Source: Juglans regia (taxonomy: Eukaryota > Streptophyta > Magnoliopsida > Fagales > Juglandaceae). From it: a stretch of 64,000 nt of DNA. A program made the position numbers and the translations under genes. The stretch spans positions 28,042,558-28,106,557 of the forward strand of contig NC_049916.1 of the NCBI RefSeq assembly GCF_001411555.2. Reading direction: 5' to 3'. Position 1 is the stretch's first letter. Each line of letters opens with the position of its first letter. The notes beneath the pieces are model-generated. The model was not told where the DNA came from, did no database searches, and saw only the letters and a list, made by a program, of their open reading frames with translations. This document shows positions 11,633 through 23,381 of the stretch, piece after piece.

Positions 11633-12460
11633 AAATAATAAACACGACATGGAATCTCCCAATACCTTAAATGATTAATAAAGATAAATGATTTGTAAAA
11701 AAAATATTCTTTATTAGTGGGATCCATTTGGTTACAAAAACTTTATATGAGATTTATCTATTTAGAACTTATATATAACATTATTCATTAATAAAATATT
11801 GTACGATCAGAGCATTGTGAGGTAAGGTATCATTATCATTTCTAATTTTCTCCATTAAGTAGGAATATAAGCGAATGCTTTAAAAAATAAAGATCGAGTA
11901 CTATGTTAGGTAGGAAAATGACTTGGGGTTAATGCAACGTCTCCCAGTCTCGATCTTCATTCGCTGTCTCCCTCCCTCCTCAATTATCGTTCATTTTCAT
12001 TTTCATGGCACATCCACGCTGAATTGCATTCAATTTTGGCTGTCGTACTCGGTTCTGTCACACTAACCGAAGAAGTGGCCACGACTCACATTTATTTTTT
12101 AAATATTTCGCTTATGGTCTTTTTTTTTTCTTTTTTTTTAAGGTAATATCAAATCAATAATTAATATTATATTAATTTAATTTTTTATAATTATTAAATT
12201 ACTTTAATTTGATATTATTTTGATTAGATATTATATTGATTTTATTTTCATAATTATCAAATCAGTTTAATTTGATATTATTTTGATTTTATTTTCATAA
12301 TATTTATCTTATCTTATCTCGATGTAATTTTTTTATAAATAGAGATGTATGTCTTGTATTTAATAATAATCGAGAAAGTAAAAATATAGCCCTCAAAAGT
12401 ATCTTTCCCTCTTTCTCATTTCTCCGTCTTCTTTTATATTTTTTTTTTCTATCACGCAGA
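11633..12460 (+). repeat. Direct repeat, copy 2
   Basis: This is the second copy of the 9801-10440 block, with the same landmarks in the same order. It carries an extra segment of about 100 bp near 11690-11790 and an expanded AT-rich part near 12130-12300. TTATAAATAGAGATG at about 12334 matches the TATA-like box of copy 1. Confidence 0.55.
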
Positions 12461-13082
12461 GCATTAGCATTAGATAGGTCATCTCATTCTTTAAAATTTA
12501 ACTAATATGTAACTTTTTTCCTTTTAGCTAATCATTTAAAGATTGAAATCTATATTGGATTAACCTTCACACTCTCTATAATAATAAAATATTATTATTT
12601 TATAATTTTTATATTTCTTTAATTATTTTTATATTTTATTTTCATAATCTCTAATAATTATTTTTATTTTCACAATTTAATAATCTATAATATAACAATC
12701 TTAATATAATAGTAAAATACACAATTAGGCTCTCTCTTTATTAGGCTCTACAGTTTTCAACTATAAAACCGGAACTTAAATACACAATGGATAAGGTTGC
12801 ATAAATGTGCTTACAATATCTTATCCACAATATCTCATCCACAAGAGAGAGAGAGAGAGATTTCTTTTCAAAACGGTGTGCGTTAAATTAGTATTATCGT
12901 TTCTTGTTTTTTGTTTGAAAGACCGGCCCATTTTTTGGCCCATGGTTGGGTCCTTTTTTCAGAATTCGGTCGTTGAAAGGCGAGCCGAACAACAAACCAA
13001 AAAAAAAAACAAAGAAGCTTACGTAGTCTTTTTTCAGTCCACGCTGATTTAAAAAGAAACGAAAAAAGATGACGATGACGTA

Positions 13083-13520
13083 AGAGCACTAGTATTACTT
13101 TTTTTTTTTTTTATATGTATATCTAAAATTTAAAATATGATTTTATATATGAAGAAAAATTTTTATATTGAATTATTTATCTTTGAGTCAAATAAAAAAA
13201 TTATTATTTTATTATTTTTCTAAAATGATTATTTTTTTATATTTTACTATTAACATTATTGTAAATTTTATCATTTAGCACCAATTAGAATTCTTTTCTT
13301 AAAATTCTATCAATTGGTGGAGAGAGAATGAAAGGAGGCGAGAGAGTGAAATTAATAAAATAAGATTTAAAGAATGAAGAGTAAATCTTTAAATTTATAA
13401 AAATATTATTCATAAATATATAAATTTGTAAATCTGCATAATCTAATACAACTTAATTTAAAGTCATTATATAAATATATAGATAAATATGTAAATGTAT
13501 AATTCAATACTAGTGTTATA
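13083..13520. mobile_element. Non-autonomous element with terminal inverted repeats
   Basis: The left end reads AGAGCACTAGTATTA and the right end reads CAATACTAGTGTTATAA, an imperfect inverted pair. The interior is AT-rich with no gene. The target duplication is not clear, so the superfamily is left open. Confidence 0.5.
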
Positions 13521-14386
13521 AGGTGTTGGTACGTGGTATAAATAAAAAGCGGCACTTCAGCCACACATGGGGCTTCTACAGTATTTTTTGTATGTATATT
13601 TTTAATATTTTTAAATATATTTAAAAATAATTATAATATTATTAAAAAATAATTCACTATTATTAAATAATAATAAAATCAGTCCAGAACCATCCGAATC
13701 CCTCGTAGCAGCATTTCTCATTAATAAAACAAGAAAAAGCTCATAAAACAATCATAGTACACCGCGAGTCATAAATCAGTTCTAAAAAGTTTTTAATTTA
13801 AAAAAAAAATCTCAAATTTAATTTTTATGCAGGATATGGTCCTATGGATATGGATATTGTGCGAGACTGCGAGTACTTCGGTCTTCACTTGCAGTATCGC
13901 CACAAATAAGATCTCATATATCCGAGTGTCAAATTTGACACACCGACAAATCACAAATAATGGCTCTCTTTTCCTCCGCCGTAACTTACGCTTTACTCAC
14001 GTGCACCGCCTGACAATCCCACTATTACAATTTACAACGTCACAAAGAAGTCCATGTCCTGTCGTAGCAATTGCCTCATCAATCGTACAAAACGCGAAGT
14101 TTCTAACCTTCACGCGCCGCAACTGACCAACCAAGGTACGCGTTTCCAATCACATAATATTACTCTTAGCACGTGACATTATTCTCAAATCCAACACGAA
14201 AATGTTATAAAATTAATAAATTTAAATTAAAATAAATTGATTCGTTCTGACACAATTTATAAATAGATCAATTTACTTAATATAAAATCACAACTCGTTT
14301 TGAATTTATTTTAAAATTAAATTTTTATTATTGTTAATTTATAATATTGTTGATTCTCAATATACTTATATTTTGATTATTTTTAT
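13521..14386. other. Intergenic; one 99-codon frame, unrecognised
   Basis: An open frame of 99 codons lies at 13827-14126 on the plus strand. It resembles no family I know and has no clear promoter context, so I do not call it a gene. The rest is AT-rich. Confidence 0.35.
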
Positions 14387-14855
14387 CAATGTTATGAATA
14401 CCGTACCGGACGTCGTACCGGACGTCGTACCGGTCAAGGCACTGGAACGAAATATTTCGATACCGATACCGTTTTGGGATAGCATTTCGGGATAACGTTT
14501 CGGAATAGTCAATATATAAATAAATTATATATAAATTATATTCCAAAATAATAGTCTATATATAAATAAATTATATATAAATACATATATATATAAATTA
14601 TAAATAGTTTAGTCTGAATTAGGAGTAAAAAAATAAGTTTGTAGTTTGAAAAAATGAAAAAAAAAATACAGGCCGAAATATCGGCCGGTACTGGCCGAAA
14701 TATAGGTCGGTACAGGCCGAAATTTAGTCCGATATGGCCGGTATCGGCCGGTATTTTAGCTGGTACGGAATAGATATAGTACCTGTACCGGCCGAATGGT
14801 TGAAACGAAAAATTTTGACCTTACCGACCGATACGGTACGAAATTTAAAACACTG
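14387..14855. mobile_element. hAT-like MITE rich in CCGGTA motifs, 8-bp target duplication
   Basis: The left end is CAATGTTATGAATACCGTACC. The right end is the inverse of CAGTGTTTTAAATTTCGTACC. The flanks are ATTTTTAT (14379-14386) and GTTTTTAT (14856-14863), which agree at 7 of 8 bases. The inner flanks carry many GGCCGGTA/TACCGG units and the middle is AT-rich. CAGTGTT-type ends with an 8-bp duplication fit hAT. Confidence 0.75.
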
Positions 14856-15031
14856 GTTTTTATTGTAATTTTAAACCTATGCTCATTATAACAAATTTTC
14901 CCCCATCTATCTTAGCGGGCCTGAAAATGGTAACTAAGAGGACACGAACCAAAGTTTAGCCCAAAACAAGTAGAATCTTTGACCCAAACCACGGGTAGCC
15001 TCATTTGGACGCTACCTGCATGAGGGAACGT

Positions 15032-15543
15032 ACTGCAGGAAGATGAGACTCGCCGACCTGGTGACCCTTTGAATAGTGTCCAACTTTTGAGTACTTGTCT
15101 GTATAATGGGCGGAAAGTAAGGGAGACCCTCGATCCTCCGACATGAGAGGCATCAACAGACCACAGAAGACGCCAACAAGGTGAGGCAAATCGGAGAATC
15201 ACGCCACATTAATGACGCTGTCGCAAAGCCACGTCGCATTAAATGACTATGACAAAATGAACAATACTAGGACACGGACTCAATGAGGGCACACACGATC
15301 TGTCCCCCCAGACTCATAGCATAAATAGTAACTCCCAAGTACAAGAAACTCTTTCTCTGATTTGTAAACTCTCTCACTTATTAACAAACTTCTAGGATAA
15401 TTTATTGACTTCAGTATTGGAGACTCCCCGACCCTAAGGCCACCCTCTCCTAATTTTCTTGTTCTCTATTTTTGCTAGCCCAAGTTCTGAAGACTTAAGT
15501 TGCTGGAACTTGGCTCAAAAGTGTGCAAAACGCGACGTTAACA
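15032..15543 (+). repeat. Left LTR, alignable part
   Basis: This begins CTGCAGGAAGATGAGACTCG and ends GCGACGTTAACA. It is matched by 17643-18183 with many substitutions and small gaps. The divergence seen by eye means the insertion is old. Confidence 0.75.
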
Positions 15544-15639
15544 GTGGTACTGTATGTGAGATTTTTTTAGATCTTACGTGAACTTTGTATGCCTGCGACA
15601 ACCCGTTCTGGACAACTTAGAAGAGATACTGAGGAGGAC

Positions 15640-17300
15640 ATGTAGGCAAGGCTGTAAACTATGGAGGAATGAGTGACGAAACTGACCGACGAGGAGCATA
15701 TGCTTCGCAAAGAGAATGAGGAGCTCGTGAAGCCTTAATGAGGACATGACGAGGAGGCAAAGTCTAGCGACATCGAGTACATGGAGTCTTGGAACACAGG
15801 AGCTGAAGCAAACAAGGAGGAAGAGAGGAAGAATATGCACGACGAGCATCACAATCTCATAGGAAAGTACGAGGAGATTGCAATGAAGGTGGGTACGTTG
15901 TCATTGATGGACCAACTGCTCACGAGCACTGGTCAACCCTACACGGAAGAAGTGATATTCGTGTACTTACTGCCAAAGCTCAAAATCACAGCCATGGAGA
16001 GGTACAATGGAAGTAGAGACCCCCTCAAGCACCTACAAACCTTTAGGGCTCACATGACGCTACATGGCTTACTGGGCGAGGTGGCATGAAGAGCGTTCCC
16101 GCTGACCTTGAAGGGGCCGGCATGAGTGTGTTTCAGGTCTCTGGCACCTAGATCCGTAGATAGTTTTGGCGAATTGGCTAGACTTTTTCTGACCCAGTTC
16201 ATGTCGAGGCGGAGAAGGCGGTGCTCAGTAACGGACATCCCCACCATCAAGCAGGGAGATGAGAAGAGGCTAAAGTCCTATATGACTCGGTTCAACAAGG
16301 AACGCATGACCACTGATGACCATAATGAGAAAATAACATTGGCGGCACTTTTAGGAGGGGTCTGGCCACGATTCTAGTTTATGGCTGAGTTGATAAGAAG
16401 CACCCCCGTGTCACTGTAAGAGTTCATGGATCAAGCTGAAAACTTCATCAACGTTGAGGATATTTTTCAGGCCTTGACAGAGCCAATAAAGAATGAGCTA
16501 GAGTGAGCAGAAATGAATATGAAGGCCTTGACTAGGGCTAAGGTCCACGAGAAGCCGGAGAAGAGTTCCCAAGACAAAAAGAGAGAGGAAGCTCCGACAA
16601 GGGGACTGAGACCTCGGTTTGACCGGCCTACATTCACCATCCACAAGGTCAACACCTCTGCCGCCTGCGAAGATGATGACTGAGATCTTGCACGCCACTA
16701 CTGCATATACCACAGGTCCACCTCGCATTATACCGAGAATTGCTTCTCCCAGCAAGGGAGAAATGAATATGCAGAGCGGACGAGACAACGCTATCCCCCG
16801 ACTGGAAGATTGAAGCATGAGAGAAGGGAAAAGTCGAGGGAAAGGAGGGGAAGGTCGAATCAACCGGCGCAGAAATGAAGAAAGCCCCTAGAGACGACCA
16901 CCAGCGCGGGGACTGCAACAAGATCACCCTCATTCGCCACCACGGGAGGGACCTCTACTCTGAGAAATATGAACCATAGTGGAAGGATTCACGGGTGGGA
17001 ACACTTCCTCATTAAGTAAGAAAGCACACGTTAGGCGAGACCGGTACCACGAGGTGTACTCTTGGCAAATTACCATCCCGCCAAGCACCGAAGGGATGAA
17101 CCAACCTCGGCCATCTCCTTTGTGGAGGCTAACGAGAAAGGGGTCTTGTACCCGTATGATGATGTGCTAGTGGTGACTATGCTGGTTGCCAACTTCACCA
17201 CTCACAGAATCCTCATTTATAATGGGAGTTCTGTCGACATCCTGTTCTGGGGGATCAACGCTACCTTAACCCAACACTTACATTTCTTGCAATATCAATG
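15640..17300 (+). pseudogene. Retrotransposon gag and protease remnant with several stops
   Basis: One frame (that of 15781) carries recognisable gag homology across several stop codons, for example at 16087, 16123 and 16375. Features in order: an acidic, coiled-coil-like N-terminal part (15781-15900); the capsid-like core with RYNGSRDPLKHLQTF (about 15999-16045) and IKQGDEKRLKSYMTRFNKE (about 16243-16302); a zinc-knuckle-like CX2HX4HX4C at 16702-16743; and a retropepsin region at 17120-17260. In the retropepsin, the catalytic-site Asp of the usual DNGSS motif is TAT (Tyr) at 17218-17220. Most stops are TGA, which fits decay of CGA or TGG codons. No polymerase domains follow. Confidence 0.75.
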
Positions 17301-17642
17301 AGAGGGAGCATGTTCAATCTCAAACTGTCCGGACAGCGTACCTTCCTTGGGGTTAAAGGGGAGGGACATTGGCCTCGTAAAACAAAGTCACTAAAAAACT
17401 CAGGAGAATGACTACTTGCCAAAGGTGGACAAAAAAAATACGGGCAGGAGAGCCGTCGGCCTGTGGGGTCTTCGAGAATAGGCTAGGCGCTAGCGGGGTG
17501 GATCGTAAAGCCCTGTATGGCGACAACACCCCCAGCTTGACACCATAGGAAAACACGCAAAAGCAAATAGCCAGACTTAATCAATAAAGGGTAATATCAT
17601 TAATCATCACAAGTTACAACATGAAGTTGCAGAGGAAACCTG

Positions 17643-18183
17643 CTGCAGGGGGATGAGACTCGCCGACCAGGAGACTCATCGAATAGTGTATAGCTTTGAG
17701 TGCTTGTCTACGTAATGGGTGGAAAGTATGGGGAACCCTTGATCTTCTCACATGGGAGGCATCAATGGACCATTGAGGACACCAACGGGGTGAGGCAAAT
17801 CGGGGAACCTTGTCGCATTAATTGCACCACTACCTGAGCTACATGCCACATTAATGACGCTGTTGTAGAGTCATGCCGCATTAAATGACTTTGACAAAAG
17901 AACAATACGAATGACACAAACTTCATGAGAGCAAACACAATCTATCCCTCCAGAGTCATGGTATAAATAGTAAGTCTTAAGTATGAGAAACTCTCTCTGA
18001 TCGCCAGACTCTGTCACCTATTTACAAACTTCCAAGAGAATTTATCGACTTTGGTATCGGAAACTACCCAGCCCAAAGGCCACCCTCTCCTGATTGCATT
18101 CTTCTTTGTTTTCGCAGGCCCAACTTCTGGGGAACTGAGTTACTAGAACTTGGCCCATAGTCGTGCAAAACACGACGTTAACA
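17643..18183 (+). repeat. Right LTR, alignable part
   Basis: This begins CTGCAGGGGGATGAGACTCG and ends ACGACGTTAACA, followed by CTCAT. GGTATAAATAGTAAG at about 17959 is the TATA-like box that matches the left LTR. Confidence 0.75.
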
Positions 18184-19179
18184 CTCATATTTGTTATTGT
18201 ATGATTTATAATATTGATTTTATTATATGTTAAAAATTGAAAAATATTGGTATATATTTTTTAAAATATTGTGGTTATTAATAAATATAGATTTTAATTT
18301 TTATGTGAAATTATATTAATCAACTCAAATAAATTATGCATTTTAATTCGACTCATTTATATAAAATAAACGGATTTAAATGTGTTATATTCTATTAACA
18401 TATTTTTAATTAATTATTAAACAGATCAAAATAAATACATGACTTTTTTTAATTGGGTTGAATTAAAATTTAAAAATTTGATATATTTAGTTTAACAAGT
18501 AGATTAAGATTAACTTATAAAATTTCATGAATTGACATAACATAACACGATCGAATCTCGATTTGCCACCCTAGTCTGTCTCTTCTACAGTTCTAAGGTC
18601 CGAAATTCAAACAATCCCAATCACCGTTAGTCCGTTACCGACAATCTACGTATCCTGATGATACAGCACAGGGCCCTGTAGGGCCCTTTTCTCCAGAAAT
18701 GAATGAAACTAATTTTTTAACGAAACCGTTTTAGAAACGGGATCGAATCCGTTTCGTTTACCGGTTTACGTGTTTTTGGGTTTAATGAAATGAAAATTTT
18801 AATTATTTACGTATTGATTTATCATTTTAAATTTTAATCTGTTGTTATGACCGACTCTTCAGCAGAGTAAATAATTAATAGAATCCCCGTTCAGATTTTT
18901 TTTTTTCTCAGCTATTCCGTTGGAGATTCAATCACTATCATCGATCAAATTCTGCTCTTTTCCCACCGTTTCTCGGCAATGCATACTTTCAGATACCCAG
19001 TACGCAATCTTTATCTTTGTTTTTGAAACACTTGGATGCTGAAAAACTGAGCACCTATAAAATTATATTACATTTTATATGTTAAAGGGATAATCATAAA
19101 AAACGAAACAAATATTAATCACAAGCCCCATCTCTCAATGATCGTCTTCGTCAATCGTCATCTCCTAATGATAAAGAAG
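18184..19179. other. Intergenic and 3' flank of the DUF579 gene
   Basis: AT-rich DNA. The stretch at about 18540-18576 (CACGATCGAATCTCG, TTTGCCACCCTAG) looks like the right end of an hAT-type element whose left end I could not find, perhaps because the LTR element inserted into it. CACTA-type ends were looked for and not seen. Confidence 0.4.
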
Positions 19180-20115
19180 CTAAACCGACGATGGCATTAA
19201 TGTTGATGAGGAAGAATTCGAATTTGTACAGAACTGAAAGCTGTTCTCCTCCATTCTCGCCACCACAAAATGCCCCAACAAATCCACAGTTTCAACCATA
19301 TTCTCTTCGCACAAGAATTCATCGCTGCAATTCCGTTCGACCTCTCGGTCGAAGTCGTGCACGAACACATGGGTGCGGGACCGACCGTCGCTTCTGCTCC
19401 TCGCCAGCACGCTCGCCGTGAATATAGCAGACATCCTACCGGGAGCATTTGGGAAGTACCCACGTGGGCCATCGACCAGAATAACGTCCCAAGGCACGTC
19501 GTAAATGTGGTTGGGAAGGTCGTTGATTCCGAGAATGCATTCCGAGAACAAGAGGTTCTGCACAGGTCTGCACTCGTTGCGGACCAGGGATTTGGTTTCT
19601 TTGATGAGCTCCGTCATGTCGGAGACCTTGGTGGAGTAACACACGTCGTAGGCTTCGATTCCCGGGTGAGACTGTTCGAACCTGGAGACCAGGAACTCGC
19701 TCTCGTCCAAATAGACTGTGCGGCCGTTGAAGTTGAGGGCGTGCCAGAGGAGGGACTCGTGGGTGAGACCAAACGCCAAAAAGTTGCAGCGGGGAGAGCA
19801 GAGGCTAAGAGCGTTGGCTATGGAAGTGAGCTCGGCGGAAGACATGTGAGGAGAGTTGGTCGAGTTCGGGATCGTGGAGGCGTAGTGGAGGAGAGCGTCG
19901 GAGATGGAGAAAGGGAGTGGAGTGGAAACGGAGGCAGAGGTTAAGCTTGGGGATCTGGCGGAAGAGTAAGGGAAGGCGGAGTTGATGAGGGTGAGGGTGA
20001 AGGTTAAGGCGAAGAACGTGGTGAGGAAAAGGAGCCAGAGACGGTGGGAGTTTGAAAAGGAGGAGGCAACGGCGCCGTTCTGTCTGTGAATTAGAATGAG
20101 CTTGCTGCTCTTCAT
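19180..20115 (-). CDS. IRX15-L: DUF579 protein, IRX15 / IRX15-LIKE type (xylan biosynthesis)
   Basis: An intronless gene of 311 codons from the preferred ATG at 20115; an in-frame ATG at 20181 would add 22 residues. I prefer 20115 because family members start with a similar Lys/Leu-rich stretch (here [12 protein letters not shown]) just ahead of the membrane anchor, and the extra 22 residues look like translated leader. One membrane segment follows (about residues 24-44), then the DUF579 domain. Family signatures include [54 protein letters not shown] and HVFVHD. DUF579 proteins act in the Golgi. The IRX15 pair is needed for normal secondary-wall xylan, and the related GXM proteins are glucuronoxylan 4-O-methyltransferases. 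The sequence looks closer to IRX15 than to GXM, so an enzymatic role is inferred, not shown. Confidence 0.87.
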   Translation of the reverse strand: MKSSKLILIHRQNGAVASSFSNSHRLWLLFLTTFFALTFTLTLINSAFPYSSARSPSLTSASVSTPLPFSISDALLHYASTIPNSTNSPHMSSAELTSIANALSLCSPRCNFLAFGLTHESLLWHALNFNGRTVYLDESEFLVSRFEQSHPGIEAYDVCYSTKVSDMTELIKETKSLVRNECRPVQNLLFSECILGINDLPNHIYDVPWDVILVDGPRGYFPNAPGRMSAIFTASVLARSRSDGRSRTHVFVHDFDREVERNCSDEFLCEENMVETVDLLGHFVVARMEENSFQFCTNSNSSSSTLMPSSV

Positions 20116-20233
20116 TTTTGTTTTTGCGGGGAAGAGGGATAGAGTGAGGCGTGAGGAACCGGAGACTTGAAGATCTTTCATTTTGTTAATGACTCATTTG
20201 GTTGAGCAATGGCCGGATTGATTACTCGTTTGA

Positions 20234-20253
20234 TTGAGAGAGAGAGAGAGAGG
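20234..20253. repeat. (GA)n microsatellite in the 5' region of the DUF579 gene
   Basis: A run of GA dinucleotides (CT on the sense strand of the gene), about 120 bp upstream of the start. Such CT tracts are common in plant 5' leaders. Confidence 0.7.
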
Positions 20254-20803
20254 GGAGGGGGGCCAGAGTCATCGCGGAGGAGATTCAAAAAGAGCGATGA
20301 GATTTCACGAAGACCGAGGGATGAAGAGGATGTGAGTGGTGGAGATGACGTGCCCTCTGAATATAGCACTGATATTCAAGAAGGCAAGGGAAGGAAAGGA
20401 AAGGGGATGGATGACCGACGGCTTTTAGTAGGCACTAAATATTGCATTAGTTTTAATTAAGTGGAATGATACCTATCATCTCATTCTATATATTTTCTAT
20501 ATTTTAATTTTTTTATTAAATTATTATATTCATCATCCACATATCACATATTTATTATAAAAAAAAATTAAAATAATATGATATATGTTATGTGAAATGC
20601 TGAGTATAAGAATTGTTCATGATCTTTAAAATGCTAAAAACTGAAACTTGATACTCTAATTTAATTATATTAATTAAGATAATTGAGATGAGTGAAAAAT
20701 GCAATTTTTATAACCTGAAGAGTTTAATGTGTTAATTTCAAACTAAACATATTTGAAATTGATGAGGAAAAGTTATGGAACCTTTCGCGGAGCTCACTGA
20801 ATA
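20254..20803. other. Upstream flank of the DUF579 gene
   Basis: An 83-codon frame at 20209-20460 on the plus strand overlaps this leader and looks like a chance reading of the GA-rich DNA. The rest is AT-rich with nothing recognised. Confidence 0.35.
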
Positions 20804-20944
20804 CACTACAAAAAACTTGTTTATTTACTGTCAGTTATTTCTTATCAAAATTATTATTTTTTGTTAAAATGAGTCTATTTTTATCTTAAATGGTCATTCT
20901 CATCGTAAATAATCTGTCACAAATATATATATTTTTTTGTAGTG
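20804..20944. mobile_element. CACTA-type MITE
   Basis: The 141-bp element begins CACTACAAAAAA and ends TTTTTTGTAGTG, a perfect 12-bp inverted repeat. It is flanked by ATA at 20801-20803 and ATA at 20945-20947. The CACTA ends plus a 3-bp target duplication identify the CACTA/EnSpm superfamily. Nothing is encoded. Confidence 0.88.
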
Positions 20945-20947
20945 ATA

Positions 20948-23373
20948 CCTGCATAATCCGCAAGAAATCGGGCATAAATTTTAGGGATATGGAAGGGTCA
21001 TATTGTAGGTATTGAAGTTTAGGGTCCGTTGGAGGGATGGATATGGAAAAAGTTAAAAATTAGAGTCTTTGTTTGAGGGCTTGAGCTAGCTATAGTTATT
21101 GGTCAAATATTGTGATCTAGCTAGATAGGAAAGAAGAAAGAGTAGTTGTGGCGAATAATAACTTCACTTTCTGTTTTGCCCCCAATGTATTTACATGTCT
21201 CGTACGTGTTTCATGTGCTATTCTCACAAGATTTGTGAGTATTTATTATGTACATGATCATGTGCTATTATCAAAAGATCATGTAAACGGGAGTTGATCA
21301 GTCAAGCCCGACTATTTATTATGGTTTGTCGTTTGCACAATCTAAAGACATGAAGAAAGAAATGGTTTTATTTTACATGGAGTGGATGAGTCCAAGTGAG
21401 AAGAATGATGCAGAGAGATGCCACCTTGTTTGTTTGTTGTTTCTGCGCCCCCACAGAATCGACAGCAAATTTAAAGAAGATCCACGTAAAGCCCATGCAA
21501 TAAATGATGTCTATCTTTACAGAGTTCACACAAATATATACAATATATTTAACAGCATTCACATTTTGGATATATCTCGGTAAAAACAGTACAACACAAG
21601 TCATGAAATCCTTCACTATTTTGAATGATCTGCACAACCTTAATTAGGAATCTTCGAAACATGATATAGATCATAAGCACTCGGCTAGCTAACAAGGGAA
21701 CTATAAAATGTTCCTACGGTTGAGGTTGGGGTGCCACAAACTTTAAGCTTGAGCGCGCACTGTGAAAAATAAACGAGGAAAGTTACCAGAAGTTATGGGA
21801 CAGTAGATCAGGTCCTAATTAAGGTTAATTAGATGTTTCAATCAATGTTGGTATTGAATAATGTAAAGGGAGGCTGCCCAACAAGAGCTTCAAAGTTCCT
21901 TTTTTTGTTAGCTATGGAAATGATGACTCCGCATTTATCGGCCTTTTTTTCCTAGACCGTTGAAGAAAAAGTACAGTAAGAACGTTGAAGAAGTTCTTTG
22001 CATCCTTTTGATTTTTGAAACCTAGAAAGGAATTTTTTTCCACGTTGATTGACAAATTTACAGACCTTAATTTTCAAAAATTCTGTCGTTTATGTTCTTA
22101 AGTCTATGATAAAACTTTTTTGGTCCGAGTGAATGATCAGTGACTGGCATGGCATCAGCTTTATCTCCTAAATAATGCAACGTCTGTTTATCATGCCTAG
22201 ATCATATGACCTTTGACCCAAACTGTGTTAAATCAAGTTATCTTACATTTGAGAAAAAAACAGTAACATGATATATTTCTCATGTCACAATCCCAACCTA
22301 AACCTTGTGATTAACGTGATAGAGAGTATGTTAACCTTTTGGTACATTGATGCTTGAGGCTGATCTTTTGAACGAATCCATACGCTACGTCGCTAGCTAC
22401 TGATTGCTAGCTGCTACAAAAGTTTGAAATGATTGAGCGGTACACATGAAAGTGCCTTCCATTAAGGCGATACTTTTTCAAAAGTTGAAACTTGCCTACC
22501 CACTAAACTCTATAATTTCAGTTGTTTACGCTAATACTTTTTCCCAAACACTTCGCTCTTTATTATTCCTGGCGAAGTTATTGTATGATGCTGAACTCAT
22601 GATTGGACAGAATCATGATGGAGGGAATCTCTAGATGATATAAATTTATGATTATTGATATGATATGGACAATTATAATGCTCCCATGCATGCAAAGTAG
22701 CAGTGAGGCCGTGCTGCTCCGAATCCAAGCTTGAATACAGGAACTAAGGAGCAAAAGCCAAGAAAGTAGAAGTTGATACGGATTCAAGAATATCATCATG
22801 GGCTCACATTCGAAAAGTAAATTGCTTCGGACTTTGAGGAGTTCGGTACCCCACGACAGAAACCTACCTCAACTGGAGCCGGAGGAGGTCTCAATCTCTA
22901 ATTACAAGACCGCATGACTCATGAGGCATTATACCCTATATCTAAAGCCGAAGACAGCTAAGTTCAAGATAAAAGCCCATTTATAGTGAGATGGGCCTGA
23001 CAAAACCCATTCTATATGGGCCTTGATTCTGAGATAAAACTTTGTTGTTAATTAACGGAACTCTGTTTGTTAGTATTGAGTAGTGGTAATAAATAAGATC
23101 TCGATCGATCCGAAGAATGATTTTACTTTCAAGTGGGTTATGGTCTTTCACCTGTAGGAGTTCATGTGGCTCCTATAAATGTCGGTTATTAAAATCCTTT
23201 CAAGAAATTATCAAATATTTCAATCTATTTTTTGCAGAGCAATGCTACACAACCTCCTCAACTTCCACACACCACATTTTTTTAAATTTTTAAATTTTGT
23301 TTTTTATCTTGCAAAAATTATTTTTGTCTTCGATTCACATTATTTCATTAAACATTTGTCTTACATGTCAATA
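20948..23373. other. Intergenic, no gene recognised
   Basis: This holds moderate-complexity DNA with short frames only (85 codons at 21326, 62 codons at 22446), none like a known family. The stretch 22800-23170 is less AT-rich, and AGCCCATTTATAGTGAG lies in it. It could be an old transposon fragment or a non-coding transcript; I cannot tell. Confidence 0.35.
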
Positions 23374-23381
23374 TTTGTGCG

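Larger units (their letters stand above)
14887..18183 (+). mobile_element. Decayed gag-only LTR retrotransposon (Ty3/gypsy type)
   Basis: Two diverged direct repeats frame it. The clearly alignable LTR parts are 15032-15543 and 17643-18183; both end CGACGTTAACA and both hold a CATAAATAGTAA or TATAAATAGTAA box. A 5-bp CTCAT at 14882-14886 and at 18184-18188 is the likely target duplication, which sets the outer left end at 14887. The first 145 bp of the left LTR align poorly, so that end is less certain. The internal 2.1 kb holds gag and a protease remnant but no reverse transcriptase, RNase H or integrase. The element was therefore non-autonomous or is deleted. Confidence 0.75.

Noticed and set aside
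15574..16933. Minus-strand frames of 60-120 codons
   Set aside because: They are antisense to the gag remnant, which has motif support on the plus strand.
19270..19944. 224-codon frame on the plus strand
   Set aside because: It is the antisense of the DUF579 gene, whose minus-strand protein matches the family along its full length; the plus reading has no family resemblance.
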